The notes: generated by a model from the sequence alone, not told the origin. Shown: positions 34,001-46,800, counted from the stretch's first letter. The stretch: 64,000 nucleotides of DNA from Spinacia oleracea (GCF_020520425.1 NC_079490.1:121106715-121170714); one strand, 5' to 3'. Made by a program: numbers and translations.

Positions 34001-37000
34001 ATGGGCCTCAAGCCCATCCCCTCCGATGTTTCCAAAACTAGTTTTTGACATAAACCTTTCGTTAACGGATCCGCGATGTTCATTTCATACTTGATATAGT
34101 CTAATGATATCACTCCACTTGACAATAATTCTTTGACGGCCTTGTGCCTCAAACGAATGTGTCTCTTATTCCCATTGTAGGCATGGTTGTTTTCCACGGC
34201 AATAGCAGCTTGCGAATCACAATGAAGTGCAACTGAAGGAGCTGACTTCCCCCACAGTGGAATATCTGCAAGCACGTTCCTCAACCATTCTGCCTCATGA
34301 CTTGCCAATTCAAGAGCAATGAACTCAGATTCCATAGTAGACATAGCAGCACAAGATTGTTTACAAGATTTCCAAGAAATAGCTCCACCCCTAGGGTGAA
34401 GACATAACCACTGGTGGAGTTGACTTCATTATTGTCGGTTACCAGGTTGGCATCACAAAATCCGTCCAACACTCCTGGAAACTTGGAGTAGTGCAATCCC
34501 CAATCCATGGTACCCCTTAAGTACCTAAGTAAACGCCTCTAAGGCTTTAAGCACCCCAATACTCATTGCTTGGTTTATGAGTGTACCTGCTTAACCTACT
34601 CACAGAATAAGCAATGTCAGGCGTAGTGTAGTTCATAAGAAACATGACACTACCAATAATCTTAGCATACTCAGATTCACAAACAGTGTCACCTTTATTT
34701 TTTCTTTAAATGGATGCTTATATCATAAGGGGTCTTAATTGGATCGACATTGAATGAATCAAACTTTTTAAGAAGTTTTTCAACATTTTGAGCTTGACTA
34801 AGACAGATGCCATTTGGAGTTCTAGTAATTTTTACTCTCAAAATCACATTTGCCTCAAAAATTCGCTCGATCCAAATCAGTACCAAAAATTAGCATATCA
34901 TGCACATAAAGACAAACAATCACACAACCAAATAAATCATGTTTAGAATAAACACAAGAGTCACCTTCATTTACATGAAAGCCATTACCAGTCATTGTCT
35001 TGTCAAACTTGTCATGCCATTGCTTAGGAGCTTGCTTAAGCCCATACAATGACATGACCAGTTTACAAACTTTGTTCTCTTGACCTGGAACAACATAACC
35101 TTCAGGTGAAACCATATAAATCTCTTCATCCAAATCACCATTCAAAAATGCAGTTTTTTCATCCATTTGATGCACCACAAGATCATTAATGCAAGCAAGA
35201 GCAATCAAAGTACTAATGGTTGAATTTTAGTGATAGGAGAATGGGTATCAAAATAATCAATGCCATGTTTTTGAGTAAAATCCCTTACACAATCCTTGCC
35301 TTATACTTGTCAATTGACCCACATGATTTCAATTTTTTCCTAAAGATCCATTTACAAGTAATAGGCTTGCACCCTCTAGGCAAATCAACCAATTCCCAAG
35401 TATTGTTACTCAGGATTGACTGGATTTCACTATCAATAGCCTCCTTCCAGAATATTGCATCAACTGACCTCATTGCCTCTTCATAGGTTCTAGGGTTGTC
35501 TTCTAAAATAAAGACATACAAAAAATCATCATTAATCAAGAAAGGTTCAGTTAGAAAAAGCATTAATAAAATCATCACCATAACTGATTTCCTTTCTTGC
35601 CCTTTTGTTTCACCTTCGCCCCAAATCAGAATCACTTTCTCTATTATATAAGGCAAGAGGGGAGGGGCAATTCGGTAATCCCACTTTTCGTGTCCCCAAT
35701 CAAAAAGACGAATGTACCCTTCAACGTTTAACTTGCGATAAACCCTAAACCTATTTCTGTTCTTCCGCCTCTCTTTCTACCTTCCCCACTTCATATAAAT
35801 CTCAAACCAAAATTTCGTACTCTATACACTCATCCTTCTTCCTTCTCAAGTTCTGGAACATTTTCATCTTTTTTCTTCATTCTTGGTTTAATTTTGATCA
35901 ATTTCCTTTTTTTATATTGAAAATAAATAGGTTAGTTATCAATCCCAGCTCATTACGAGATTTCCTTTGTGGAGATCGGGGAATTGAACTTTATCCAATA
36001 TTTATCTGAGCTTTTTTTATCCCCCTTTCCAAAAAAAAAACGAATTGATTTTACAATTTTAATTTTATTTTTATTTTTATCGATCTTATAAAATCCCGGT
36101 GATGCAATTTTATACCATGCTAATTCTGATCAACCCATGATCGATCTTATAAAACGAGGGTTCTTTTTTCTTATTTTGTTTTTGGATTTTTTAATCTGCA
36201 AAACCGAGTCTTTGTGAAAGAGGAGAAAATGAAGAGGAAATATAATTTAGGTAGTATTTTGATGGGTATGGGTAAAGGTGGTGGTGGTGGAGGAAGTGAG
36301 CTCCGATTAAATTCAAGTTTGAGAATCATACGGAGTGGATCTGGTTACCGGGCGGGTCGGGTAGAATTATATTGGACAACTTTACAATGACTAATTTTAA
36401 CCATCACTTTAGTTGAGTTTAAACATATTACAGAAATTAGCACATACTGAAAGACACGGTGACTAAGTTATGGTTGTTTGTATATTTAAATTGTGCGATA
36501 TAGATTTTAAGGTAGGCGCTTTGCAGCATAAATTTCTCTGATTTTATGTTTTCCAGTATTTACCCGTATATTTCATCATCAGAAATGTTCAATAAAGTTT
36601 TGTAAAATATTTATGGTTCATAGTATTATGTAAATTTTCATTATAAACGGATTGGCCTAAAAGTTGACCCGTTTCAAATATTTTTCCCTAAGTGTAATCG
36701 TAACAAAAACTAATACGGAGTAGTACTTTGACCAATAATGTTCAATAGACCTATGTTATATCCATGCTTGAATTTTAATAATTGGTAAAGTAATTCAACA
36801 ATAATACTCCGTAATTCTCAAATTTTGAATATTTGTTGAAGTAATTCAACAATAATAATTCTCAATAAACTATGTAAAAAAAAAAAAAATTGCCTATTTT
36901 TTGAGGTGATTAGATGGATTAACACAATGTTTTGTTTTTATACACTTTCGCACGCACGCATCGCGTGCATGTAAGACTAGTTAGTAGCAGAAGGAGTAAT

Positions 37001-40000
37001 GGGAAAAACATTAGAAGTACTAGAAGATGGCACATCATTACTGGTGCAAGAGATTTTCAAAGGAACAGCATTTTCAAAAAACTCAGCATCTCTCGCTTCA
37101 ATAATGTTACCACCTGCATAAGAGTTGTTAGCACCCTTAACAAGAAAACGATAAGCAGCACTTTGATAAGCATAACCTATAAAGATAGAATCAACCGTTT
37201 TGGGACCAATATTATCCCTCTTGAAACTGGGTATGCCAACTTTTGCTAGGCACTGGACCACTTTCAAGCATTTCAGGCTTGGCGCTCGACCTTTCCATAG
37301 CTCATAAGGAGTCTTGTACAACTTCTTATGAGGCACGTTGTTCAAAACATGACAAGCTGAAAGAATAGCCTCCCCCCAAATATTATCAGGAAGCCCAGAA
37401 CTAACTAATTAACATTGAATTCATCATATTTTTCAAAGTCATGTTTTTCCTTTCAGCAACCACGTTTTGTTCGGGTGTGTATGGAGCTGTTGTTTCGTGA
37501 ACTATACCATTCTGTTCACAAAACGCCTTAAGAGTTTTAGGGTTATACTCACCACCCTTATCACTCCTAAGTCTATTAATTTTCCTATCTAGCTGATTTT
37601 CAACTTCAGCCTTGTATTTAAGGAACATTTTCTTAGCTTCATCCTTTGACCTGAGAAGATAGTCCATCGTAAATTGAGAACAACCATCAACAAAAGTAAT
37701 TTAATACCTTTTACCAACCCTGCTCTCATAATTTTTAACATCCCCCAAGTCACTATGAACAAGTTCTAGTACTTTTGTTTGTCTATTTATTGATTTAAAT
37801 GGCTTCTTTGCAAACTTGGCTTCAAAACATACTTCGCATTTTGAAAAATCAGTTTTAGAAAAACTCGGAATCAGATTCAAGTGTTTAAGTCTACTAATCG
37901 AAGTAATATTAACATGACCCAATCTTGCATGCCACAAATCAATAGACTCAGCTATATAAATAGAAGAAATATTAGCTTTGTTATTCATAATTAATTGAAA
38001 TACCAAGAGTAAACAACCCACCATTACAAAAGCCCTTTACCAAAAATTCCCCGTTATGAGTAATAAACTAGTATATCATAATCAAAGGAAAGCTTCAAAC
38101 CAGCCTTCATGAGAAAGCAACCAGAAATCAGGTTCCTATGCATTTCTGGAACATGCAAAACATTGGTACGGGTAAGAGTTTTTCCAGAGGTGAGAGTGAG
38201 AACGATTTTCCTTTTGCCTTGGACAGTTGCGGAAGCAGAGTTACCCATGAAGACATTTTCACCACCAATCTTCTCATAGGTAGTGTCTTTGTTGGTGCAG
38301 ATGTGGCCTGGTTGTCCCCGTATCAACAATCCATTCAGCAACATCACCTGTCAGGTTAGCTTCTGAAACAACAACAACAAAATTGTTAGGATCAGAAGCA
38401 AGCTTCAGCAAGGTTGGCTTGATTCTGATCGGACTTCTTCTTGACTTTGTGACCAGCCTTCCCACATTCAAAACAGTTTCCCTTGAACTTCTAAATTTTA
38501 CCTTGAGGCTTGAACGGACTGTCTTCCCCTTAAACCTATCAGAACTGGCATTACCATTGGGTTCAACAAGATTATCCTTCCATGAGGGTGGTAGTTTCTC
38601 AATCAGAACAACAGCAAGCACAACCATAAAACGGCTACCCGCGCACATCGCATTCCCCAAGATCCGATGTCCGACCCGCCCGGCCGGCGCGCGCGCGTGT
38701 GGTATGTGTCCACCCATACCACTCTCACACTTTCTCAAACAAGTAATACACTCAAGCCCCCAAGTATAAACAAGGAATGAAGTTGGTATTTTATCAATAT
38801 GGGAGTTTTTCCCTCTTCACTTTTCCCACTCTTTTCTTTTGCATTTCTAACAAGAACTTCCAACAAGCTGGACTCTCCTTTGAGTAATGAGAAATGTTGT
38901 TCTTAGTTCCTGAATAGGCGATAAACGCTGGACTCTCCATTGAGTAATGAGAAACGCCCTTCTTATTATATAAATGTTGGTCCTTCGGCTACTGCGATGA
39001 ACACTTTGGCATACATAGCTGATAGATTCACTTTTGAACAAGCTAAAAGTTTAAACCAATATGTGCATCATTTGTTTGTACCAGGTTGCATTAACAGAAA
39101 AATGGGCTGAAAAGTACAAGGATAAGGATATTGGATTCTACACAATGCATCCAGGCTGGGTTGAGACGCTTGGAGTTGCAAAAAGTTTGCCAGATTTTTC
39201 CGAAAGGTATAACCTTAACTCTGTTCTGTTGTACTTTATTTTCCTGGAAACCTATTAAGTATTAACTCTTATTCCATGTTAATTTACTTGTACCATGAGA
39301 GCTTTTTAGCTTAGTTTGGAACTTCTAGTTACAGCTAAGTGGTTTGCATCAAGACAGATGTAGCAACTCGAACTAATTCTACCTAAATATCTTGTTATTG
39401 TAGTTACCCTTGCTTTAACATCTTCTGTTAGAAGAGATTCTTCCCTTCTTCTGTACTCGCACAAATATACAGAGCGTCCACCAATCTCTCAGACCTAAAA
39501 ATTATTCAAGAAAAATTGAATTGAAGCTTCTAACAAGGAAGCTTAGTTTAGGACTTTAGGATACTTCTGCATCCTGTATTCCTGTTGGGGTCCGATTTTT
39601 GGTTTCTTTATATCATAATCCTGACAGAAAGCAGCTCAGTAGCTGCCTTCCTAAGTGTATGCAGATGTTACCAACTTACTATATCATTAAATGCACTCAT
39701 CAAGCAACAGTACCACAGGAACAAATATTAAAATCAAACTTGAAACACAATCAATCATTAAGAAGAATGAGGATCATTTGATATCAAATTCAGTGTTTAA
39801 ACTACTAGTAAATCAGAAATATATTGATTTGTAAATATTGATTGATAAATTGCTAGGTTTTCTGGGAAATTTCGAACATGGGATGAAGGTGCAGATACCA
39901 TAATATGGTTGGCTTTACGACCCAAAGATAAATTGATCTCTGGTGGATTCTACTTTGACAGAGCTGAAGCACCTAAGCATTTGCCATTTGCTGCTACTGC

Positions 40001-40067
40001 TGGATCTCATTCTATAATTGATTCCATCGTTGAGAACCTTCGCTCCATGTCCGGGGTTCCATCATAA
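31036..40067 (+). CDS. SDR-family dehydrogenase/reductase, DHRS12-like
   Basis: Ten exons join to 322 codons: 31036-31050, 31148-31209, 31562-31681, 31762-31861, 32040-32120, 32255-32304, 32493-32643, 32754-32810, 39085-39206, 39857-40067. All introns are GT-AG. It is a classical short-chain dehydrogenase. The cofactor motif SGANTGIG is at residues 49-56, with Ser where TG is usual. NNAG is at 128-131, the catalytic Ser region VSSGG at 178-182, and YARNK (YxxxK) at 205-209. The N-terminus [20 protein letters not shown] is hydrophobic and could hold the protein to a membrane. The order of motifs and the MHPGW and [12 protein letters not shown] blocks fit plant proteins annotated as DHRS12-like (the FEY group); the substrate is unknown. 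An in-frame ATG at 30994 would add 14 residues; I prefer 31036. Intron 8 (6.3 kb) holds antisense copia-3, yet all exons are intact. Confidence 0.93.
33994..34886 (-). pseudogene. Copia-3 RT end and RNase H
   Basis: Open pieces on the minus strand: 34886-34695 (RT end, [21 protein letters not shown]), 34508-34281 (RNase H start, [20 protein letters not shown]) and 34344-33994 ([54 protein letters not shown]). The catalytic Glu block MESEF and the Asp in HCDSQ are visible. Frameshifts separate the pieces. This is a different copia lineage from copia-1 and copia-2. Confidence 0.88.
34855..35637 (-). pseudogene. Copia-3 reverse transcriptase
   Basis: Two pieces. From 35637 to 35285: [38 protein letters not shown], then KWIFRKK. 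From 35208 to 34855: [22 protein letters not shown] with the first catalytic Asp, and [16 protein letters not shown]. The YVDD catalytic motif has become YVHD, so the second Asp pair is damaged. A frameshift lies near 35215-35285. Confidence 0.9.
35638..36980 (+). mobile_element. Helitron (1.34 kb) in copia-3
   Basis: Starts TCTCTATTATATAAGGC and ends GTAAGACTAG followed by T. A GCACGC...GCGTGC hairpin lies at 36950-36968, 12 bases before the end, as in plant Helitrons. It splits copia-3 between integrase and RT. Removing it rejoins the linker in frame (PSAT next to SDSDLG) without a target duplication, as expected. No Rep/helicase is encoded, so it is non-autonomous. It carries gene-like sequence: TATA box near 35791, leader, intron-like stretch and a small frame. 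Confidence 0.9.
35780..36390 (+). pseudogene. Captured gene 5' region in Helitron (candidate)
   Basis: CATATAAATCTC (TATA-like, near 35791) is followed by a CT-rich leader, a GT-like donor at about 35927-35934, and a short frame at 36229-36390. That frame starts [18 protein letters not shown] and runs 53 residues to TGA. This looks like the promoter, first intron and start of a host gene carried by the Helitron. The Gly-rich peptide is not a family I know. Low certainty. Confidence 0.35.
36981..38024 (-). pseudogene. Copia-3 integrase
   Basis: Pieces at 38024-37701 (WHARLGHVN ... CEVCFEAKF zinc region, [13 protein letters not shown] with the first catalytic Asp), 37667-37401 ([36 protein letters not shown] with the catalytic Glu region) and 37345-36981 ([36 protein letters not shown], then linker). 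A frameshift lies near 37700 and another near 37390. It ends at the Helitron insertion. Confidence 0.9.
38054..38640 (-). pseudogene. Copia-3 gag remnant and protease
   Basis: [12 protein letters not shown] marks the middle of a copia gag, followed by basic sequence, a CCHC knuckle broken by a frameshift, and the protease WIVDTG motif. The frame 38347-38054 then reads [23 protein letters not shown] and [14 protein letters not shown]. The first two thirds of gag, the PBS and the leader are missing. At about 38625 it meets GC-rich sequence unlike gag, so a deletion lies there. Confidence 0.85.
38868..38955 (+). repeat. Short tandem duplication, 58-bp period
   Basis: CTGGACTCTCC(T/A)TTGAGTAATGAGAAA occurs at about 38868 and 38927 in the intron just outside copia-3. 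One copy abuts the insertion site. Confidence 0.8.
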
Positions 40068-40882
40068 GACCAAATTACTTGGTTTTTATTACATGTATAA
40101 ACAAAAGTTGTATGTAAAATACAAACATCTCTTTTTTGTTGGGTTAATTGTACGCTTGGTCTCTTTAGGTTCGTGGTTTAACCAACAACATCCATGTGAA
40201 GTTTCCTTTCTGTAATTCTCCCTTTATAGTTTATACATCTAAGTCTTTAATTACCACTTTATCATTTTATCAATTATGCACTAGGATAGTAAAAAGAACG
40301 CCTTGCCAAAGAAAATGTAGCAAATGAGATTGACATCTTCGTTTCGAACAGATCTCACAATTTTGTTACTCCATGTAACATAAAAATGAAAATGAATGTT
40401 GTAAGAACTAAGAAGATACAATTTGACTAGAAAAGTCATAGTCATAGGTGATCTACCATTTAGGACCAAGAGTCGAAGGATTTATTGCACAATTATAGGA
40501 TAATCCATTCAACTGCATGAGCAAATGTCAGTTAAACACTGAGCTGTTACAGAGCATATAATGACATAGTGTAGTACAATTACTGTAGTGTCATACATAA
40601 CAAATTTATGGGGTTCTAAAAAAAATACAGTGTAGTACCCAAGTCTCTTTAAGGTTGTTTCATCAATGTACAAATATATCAACCTCTGAATGAATGGGAG
40701 TTCCTGATTGATCTGATGTTTACTGTCGCAAAAAAATGATGCACTCAAACTTCTGCTCTTACCTACGTATTTGTTAACAACTGTACAAGTACCCGTGTCG
40801 TGTACCACAAACGGAGGACACAATCATCGAATGATAAACACACGACCAAGTCACAGAATCCAGTTCAAGCGCGGCCACTAAG
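40068..40882. other. Tail-to-tail spacer between the two host genes
   Basis: AT-rich non-coding sequence between two converging genes. It must hold both 3' untranslated regions. No transposon end seen. The frames at 40281-40469 and 40509-40823 match nothing I recognise. Confidence 0.7.
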
Positions 40883-43800
40883 TCAGTGTACCCAGCTAGT
40901 TATGTCCTGCAGCAAATAATAACAATGATCTGAAATATTATTACACTGTATATGCTAAATGCTAATTAAGGGTCTTAATTTGCTATTTCGCTGGACAATT
41001 TACTCTTGCAATTCACAGCTTGTATGTTGCAAGGAAGCACAACAAATGACAGTTGCACAAATAATGTATGTTCACACTAACAACCTAACATTCAGTATCA
41101 AGGGAAGATCAATATATATTAGAACAAAGATTTGTTTTTTACTTGCCTCTTCCGATCTCAAGTGGGTCAATACTGCATTCATTCTGTGGTCAAACACAAT
41201 CTCTTCACTTTGCACTTCTGCATTAGTAAATGTAAGGGCCCGCTGTAACTTTCTAGGAGAGAACACCTCAACCTCAACATCATATGTTGCAGTGACAGGT
41301 CGATGGTCAGACAGCGTGAGTTCAGATCTTCTGTACTCAAGTTGCTTAAATCCTTTTCCAAATGAGAGAATGCGGTCACACCTAAAATCCAGACAATTGA
41401 ACACAGCACTATGAAGCTTAGATATCTTACTTGGACAATACTGTAAGCCTAACTAGGATACATATTATTACTGTTGGAACTTAGAACCTACCATCTTAGC
41501 TAAACAGCCTGCCTCAAGGCAGGCATGTCTGAAAATGAAGGTGTGGGAAGTCAAAACACATCCACAGAATCAATATGTATAAAAAAAAAAAGTCATGTAA
41601 CTTGACAAATGTATAGGATTTGTTTTGCTGGATGAAAATTACTTTATACCCCCATCGACTTTATTCAGAAACAAATCATGTACAATTATGCATTTGTTAT
41701 TTCTTTCAAGGGTTTTAGAGATACCCCGCTGTAAAGGTAGAGTAATAGTTGTGACTTGAACTCGATTTGATACAAGGTGAAGAGTAGATGGAAAATTAAC
41801 TTCTGAATTCCCAAAATTGAAAGTTTGCGCTACTTCCCTCTAATAATGTTAAAGAATGAGAGGGATTTCGGTCATGGTTACAAAGAGAACTTGGAATTGG
41901 ATACTGGGGATAATGCTGAAATTAAAAGAAACATGGATGATCCTTTTAATTATGTTCATCAGAAATGTTAACTAGAAGTGCTAGTTACATAAGCTTCTCA
42001 ATACTCCCCCTATAATGACTCCGTAAGGCTGTGTTACATGATAACTTAAGACCTCCAAGCCTCAAATCTCAAGGTTCAATGGTGGAGAGCTCAACCACTC
42101 AGCTCCAATTGATTCTTGGTGGTGAAAGGGCATATGAATAGTCATTTCTAATCAAGGAAGCAATCCTTCTGTGTTATCTATGAAACAAAAAAACTGTAAA
42201 ATGCAGCTCAGTAAGACTTCTGCTTTAACGAGCTGGAACACACTCTTTCCTTCAAGGGTTAAGTGAATAAAACCTAAAAGATTTACTAGTTCTATCTCAA
42301 GTTTTCTAGATTTCCTTAGGACTGCTAAACGAAGGCATGTCATGTATTGGACATGTATCATCTTGATCATGTTTGTTTTGTTGACAATTTGTGCCTCGTT
42401 ATTTTCATAAACAGTTCAAAATTTCTTCTTTAGAGCTTGTTAAATGATACATTAGAGTTTATTCCTAGCTAGATGTTTGGGTTGCTGTTTTTCCATACTC
42501 GTATCCTACCAGTATACTTCCACCTGGAATTATAATTAAAATAGAGATATAAACGTAATTCAACATTTTAAATGCATTTAAAGCTTAAACCTATGATGCT
42601 TAGAGTTGGAAAAAAGTCTTAGACTCAGATAACACTGTCTCACATGGATAGTTGGATACATGTAGTTTCTAGGTTTCCTGGTATTTTTGAAGGATCGCAT
42701 TTATCTCCACCATGGGTATGCAAGGTCACGGGTATGATACAGGTTGGGAAGGTATGGGGTGAAGAATCATAGTGACATAAATCTAAACTACCTGCTGACA
42801 GGAAAATCTGCTTGATAGTGAGCTTAAACTATTTTGAGTTGTAGGCATCAAAACCTTTCCTGCTGATGTAGGAGTTGCAAAAGGGAAGGGATTAATTGAT
42901 TTAGGTTAAACAGAGATTTTGTTTTGCTTGGGGAACAATTACTTGGAGAAAACCAATGACTACGACAGTTCCAATTGCAAACAACCTAAGAACAAGGCAT
43001 GTTTAAGGAAAAAGAAAAACAGGGAGAAGGGAGGGGGACTTTGAATGAGCATCCAAGACAAGAACAGGTGATCTATGTGAACTTGATAAGACGTAGAGAA
43101 GAGATAAACACACCCCACATAAAATGGGAAAAAAACCATAAAAACAGCAAGATAGCAAAAGGCACCAACTTTTTCAGGAAAAGATAGTATAATTGCTTAC
43201 CATGCTGGGGTACGTCTCCCCACTTTTGGATCTTCTCCAATATAATTATCAGAATTCATCTCATATTTGTAAGTTGGTGGAAATTTTAATATACCTTCAG
43301 ACCATCCATCAAATACACGGCCTTTTCTGAACTCTCTCGCAAGCTGCAGTTGTAAGTGCCACCATATTAAGAATAATGACACCAAAATGGATAACCTTTC
43401 AACAAATATAGTTATTCAGAAAAGGGTAGGAATTTGGAATTGCATTAATTTTTCCTTCTAAACACTTGAGACAATTTCTATTTTACATCAATTAGGATCC
43501 TGTACCATAATTTGCTGTACCATAATTTCCTTCTAAACACTTGCGACAATTTCTATTTTACATCAATTAGGATCCTGTACCATAATTCCAAAAAAAAATC
43601 CTTCTAAACACTTGCGAAAAGGGTAGGAATGGAGTCAATTTGTTTTGTTATTTTGATGATACTCATACTGCCATACACAAGCATACATCATTTGAAATTT
43701 CAAGAAGGCAATTACATTTTTTCTAATTATACACTTGCATCTTCTATCGAACAAGACAAGCTCAAATCATAATCTGTTAAATCTATAAATCAATTTCCAT

Positions 43801-46800
43801 ATCTGTCACATTAGAGGGGTTTCATATTCATGTATGCATGTGTCATCAAAGATGGATGATATAGAATCGATGTGACAATAACGTGAACAATCACCATCTT
43901 ATATTTGCAACAAACAGCAATTCAGCATCCAATATTTGTTTTTAGCAGCATACATGGTCAATTGTTTGGTATAACATTTTGCTAGAAGATCCTGTTTTTC
44001 AAATTTTCCCGCTTTTTTTTTTTCTATTGGTCATCTTGGAACAATTTCTATAGGTTGGGAAAGATGAACCATGTACACTTCACAATTATTCAGACAGATA
44101 GGAAAGTAATATGCAGCCACTGCAAAGTAGCAGAATTAAGGGGCCGTTTGGTTCGCAAGGGGTAAACGGAATGGAATCAAGAATGGGATAGAAGGGTAAT
44201 GGAAATCATTCCCTTTGATATAAAATGTTGTTTGGGAGCTTTTTATTAATTTCATTCACCTTCCTTCTCACCATTTTTTCTGACCACCTCCACCTCCCCC
44301 TCCCCTCCGGCGCCGCCCCCTTCGTCTCCTTCTCTCCTCTTCGCCGCCGCGCCCTTCCCTCTCCTTCTCCCTCTGTCGCCGCCGCCCCCCCTCCGTCTCC
44401 TTCTCTCCTCTTCGCTGCCCCTCCCTTTCCTTCTCTCTGTCGCCGCCGCCCCTCCCCCGCCCCCTCCGTCTCCTTCTCTCCTCTTCGCCGCCCTTCCCTC
44501 TCCTTCTCCCTCTATCGCCGCCGTCTCTCCCCCACCCCCTCCGTCTCCTTATCTCCTCTTCGTTTCCCTTCCCTCTCCTTCTCCATTTTCGCCGCCGCCC
44601 CTCTCCGCCCCCTCCGTCTCCTTCTCTCCTTTTCGCCGCCGCCCCCTCCGTCTCCATCTCTCCTTTTCGCCGGTGGTTGATCTGGTGGCTGGGTGAGGTG
44701 GGGGTTCAGGTGACCTAGGTTGGTCAAGGTTGGTCAAGTGGTGGTCAACGTTTTTGAGAGGTGTTGGGGGGAATGGGAATGGAAAAGTCTAGGGGGGGGG
44801 TGGGGAATCAAGGTAGAAGGTTTTGGGGGTAACCCAAAAATGAAATTGGGTAAAGGGAATGGTGAAACATGCCAAACAAACGACAACAAAGGGAATGATG
44901 TCAGTCCATTCCCTTTCCCTTTCCTGAATACCCCCAACCAAACGCCCCCTAAGGTTCAATCGGAAACCTCTCCATCGCCGATCGGGATAATCTGCATAAG
45001 TACACCAGAACTCCCACCCGCTGACAATGCTGAGAGGTGGAGGCTTTGTTACTTGGAAGCAAAGGGATCATGATATAGTATAGGAAAGTAATACAAAGAA
45101 TGAAAACCCAACATCATACTGTGTGTCATCCCAGTTTTCAAGTAAACTACCTTAACCTTACTTTCAAATGAATTGAATAACCTTTTATCTAGGCCCTTGA
45201 ATCAAATCCCTCAAATAGAGTGAAGAGTGATCGGGAGCTTTCAGCAGCAAAAGTATAGCAAGAGCGGTAGCTGTTTAGTAAGGGGGTTGCTTATGGCTGG
45301 GAGTGATCCCGATAGCTCTTGTTGAGTCGACTGAAGGGCTTGGTTAGCTCTTATCTTATAAAGAATAGTTCTTCTTTTGCCCATACCCTCATCCACCAAT
45401 GTCTGGATGATGCTATGTTTGATAAAGTGGCCGATGCTAATGCAAGCGATCCAAGTCAAAGGAGAGGTAAGTAATCTCTCGACTTACGGGAGAGGAATGC
45501 TCAATCCTTATTAGAAGCTTTTGGACAGAAAGTCTTTTTTTTTTATATGATATATATACTATTCCGTGAAAATAGAGCGAAAGTAGTTGACCAATGATCC
45601 GGATAGGCATGGGAGTCCTTGGGCCTCCTGATAGAAAAAAAGATTCTGTTACGGAACAGTAAGGCAGGTTTATTTCGCTCACGAAATGTAATAGCAAAAG
45701 CTATGCTTTTGTTGACTCGCTAAAGCGAAGCTTTTGGAGCAGAATCTTTTCCATTTTTCTTCATTTCTTCACCGGGCTTGGACCATGTCTCCCGAACAAT
45801 CTCAGTACATATGGCGCAAGACGATTCCACATTCTCAAAAAAGTCACCTTATTATCATAAACATTAGAAAATAGAATTGCAAGTTTGCAACTAGCATCAT
45901 TAACCAACTTAAACTGGCCCTCTTAACCTCACGGCTAGAATTTAGGATGAGCAGTGTGTAAAAATCAAAATTTACTTTTCGAATCAAAGCCAAAACCTCT
46001 TTGCAAATAAAACAATAGATTAAGGGGTTATACATTCAGAAACAGAGTCTAGGTTTGCATTTACACTGGACAAGAAAGACTAAATTCTTTTTGTGGTTTA
46101 TTAAGTGAAGTTTTATGTCTTACAAAGATAATATTCACTTGATGAGTGTTGACTTCATGTTATAATTGATGAGCAGCAGCTATAGTGATTCATTTACTTC
46201 GATATGGTGCAACCCAATAAAACTTTATTTTTGGCTATACCACATCATGATGTTCAGTACACTAACACTTTACTTAACGCTAAGAAATATACTTGGTTTG
46301 TTTCAAATTATGTTCCCACTCCCAAGGTAGCTAAAGAGAGGCTTACAAAACCTAGAATTATAAATCAAAGAAAAATTTATTCTTGGGGAAGTAGTGTAAT
46401 CAAGTATTAACTGCACAAAATCTCTTCAAACCGGCACAAGAAAAGGTATTTCCACTCATCCACTGTTTGAGATAGGTCTAAGTACTACTTTTTGTGTTCT
46501 GTGTTCGCCGCTTATTTCTTTCTAGATGTTCCCAAAATGTTTGCATTGTTTATTTTTTGATATTTTTCACATACCCTTAGTATCATTTCTTTTCTTTAAT
46601 AGTTCATACCCCATATATACACATCACTAAGCAAAATCATCCGTTACAGTGGTTATCTTCTTGACTGGTGTAACAAGGTATGACAGGATAAGGTTTTCTG
46701 TTTACAGCCCTACAACTTATGGCTACGTAAATTAAAATTTCATGATATGCTCCTAATTCACGGACTTGAAGAAAATTGAGTTTCCAGTTTTACTACTCAA

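Larger units (their letters stand above)
33188..38865 (-). mobile_element. Copia-3 inside intron 8 of the SDR gene
   Basis: Ty1/copia element antisense to the host gene. Minus-strand order: gag remnant and protease (38620-38054), integrase (38024-36981), Helitron insertion, RT (35637-34700) and RNase H (34508-33994). The left end TGTTACG follows CTGGA. The right end CTTCCAACA is followed by AG and then CTGGA, so a 5-bp duplication is likely but with two extra bases on the right. The two ends do not carry recognisably matching LTRs: the region at 38625-38865 looks like a truncated 5' LTR and the rest of gag is deleted. Many frame breaks make it inactive. Confidence 0.78.

Noticed and set aside
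44225..44727. Pro/Ser-rich and Arg/Gly-rich frames on opposite strands
   Set aside because: Products of the CT/GCC tandem repeat in a Harbinger-type element within an intron.
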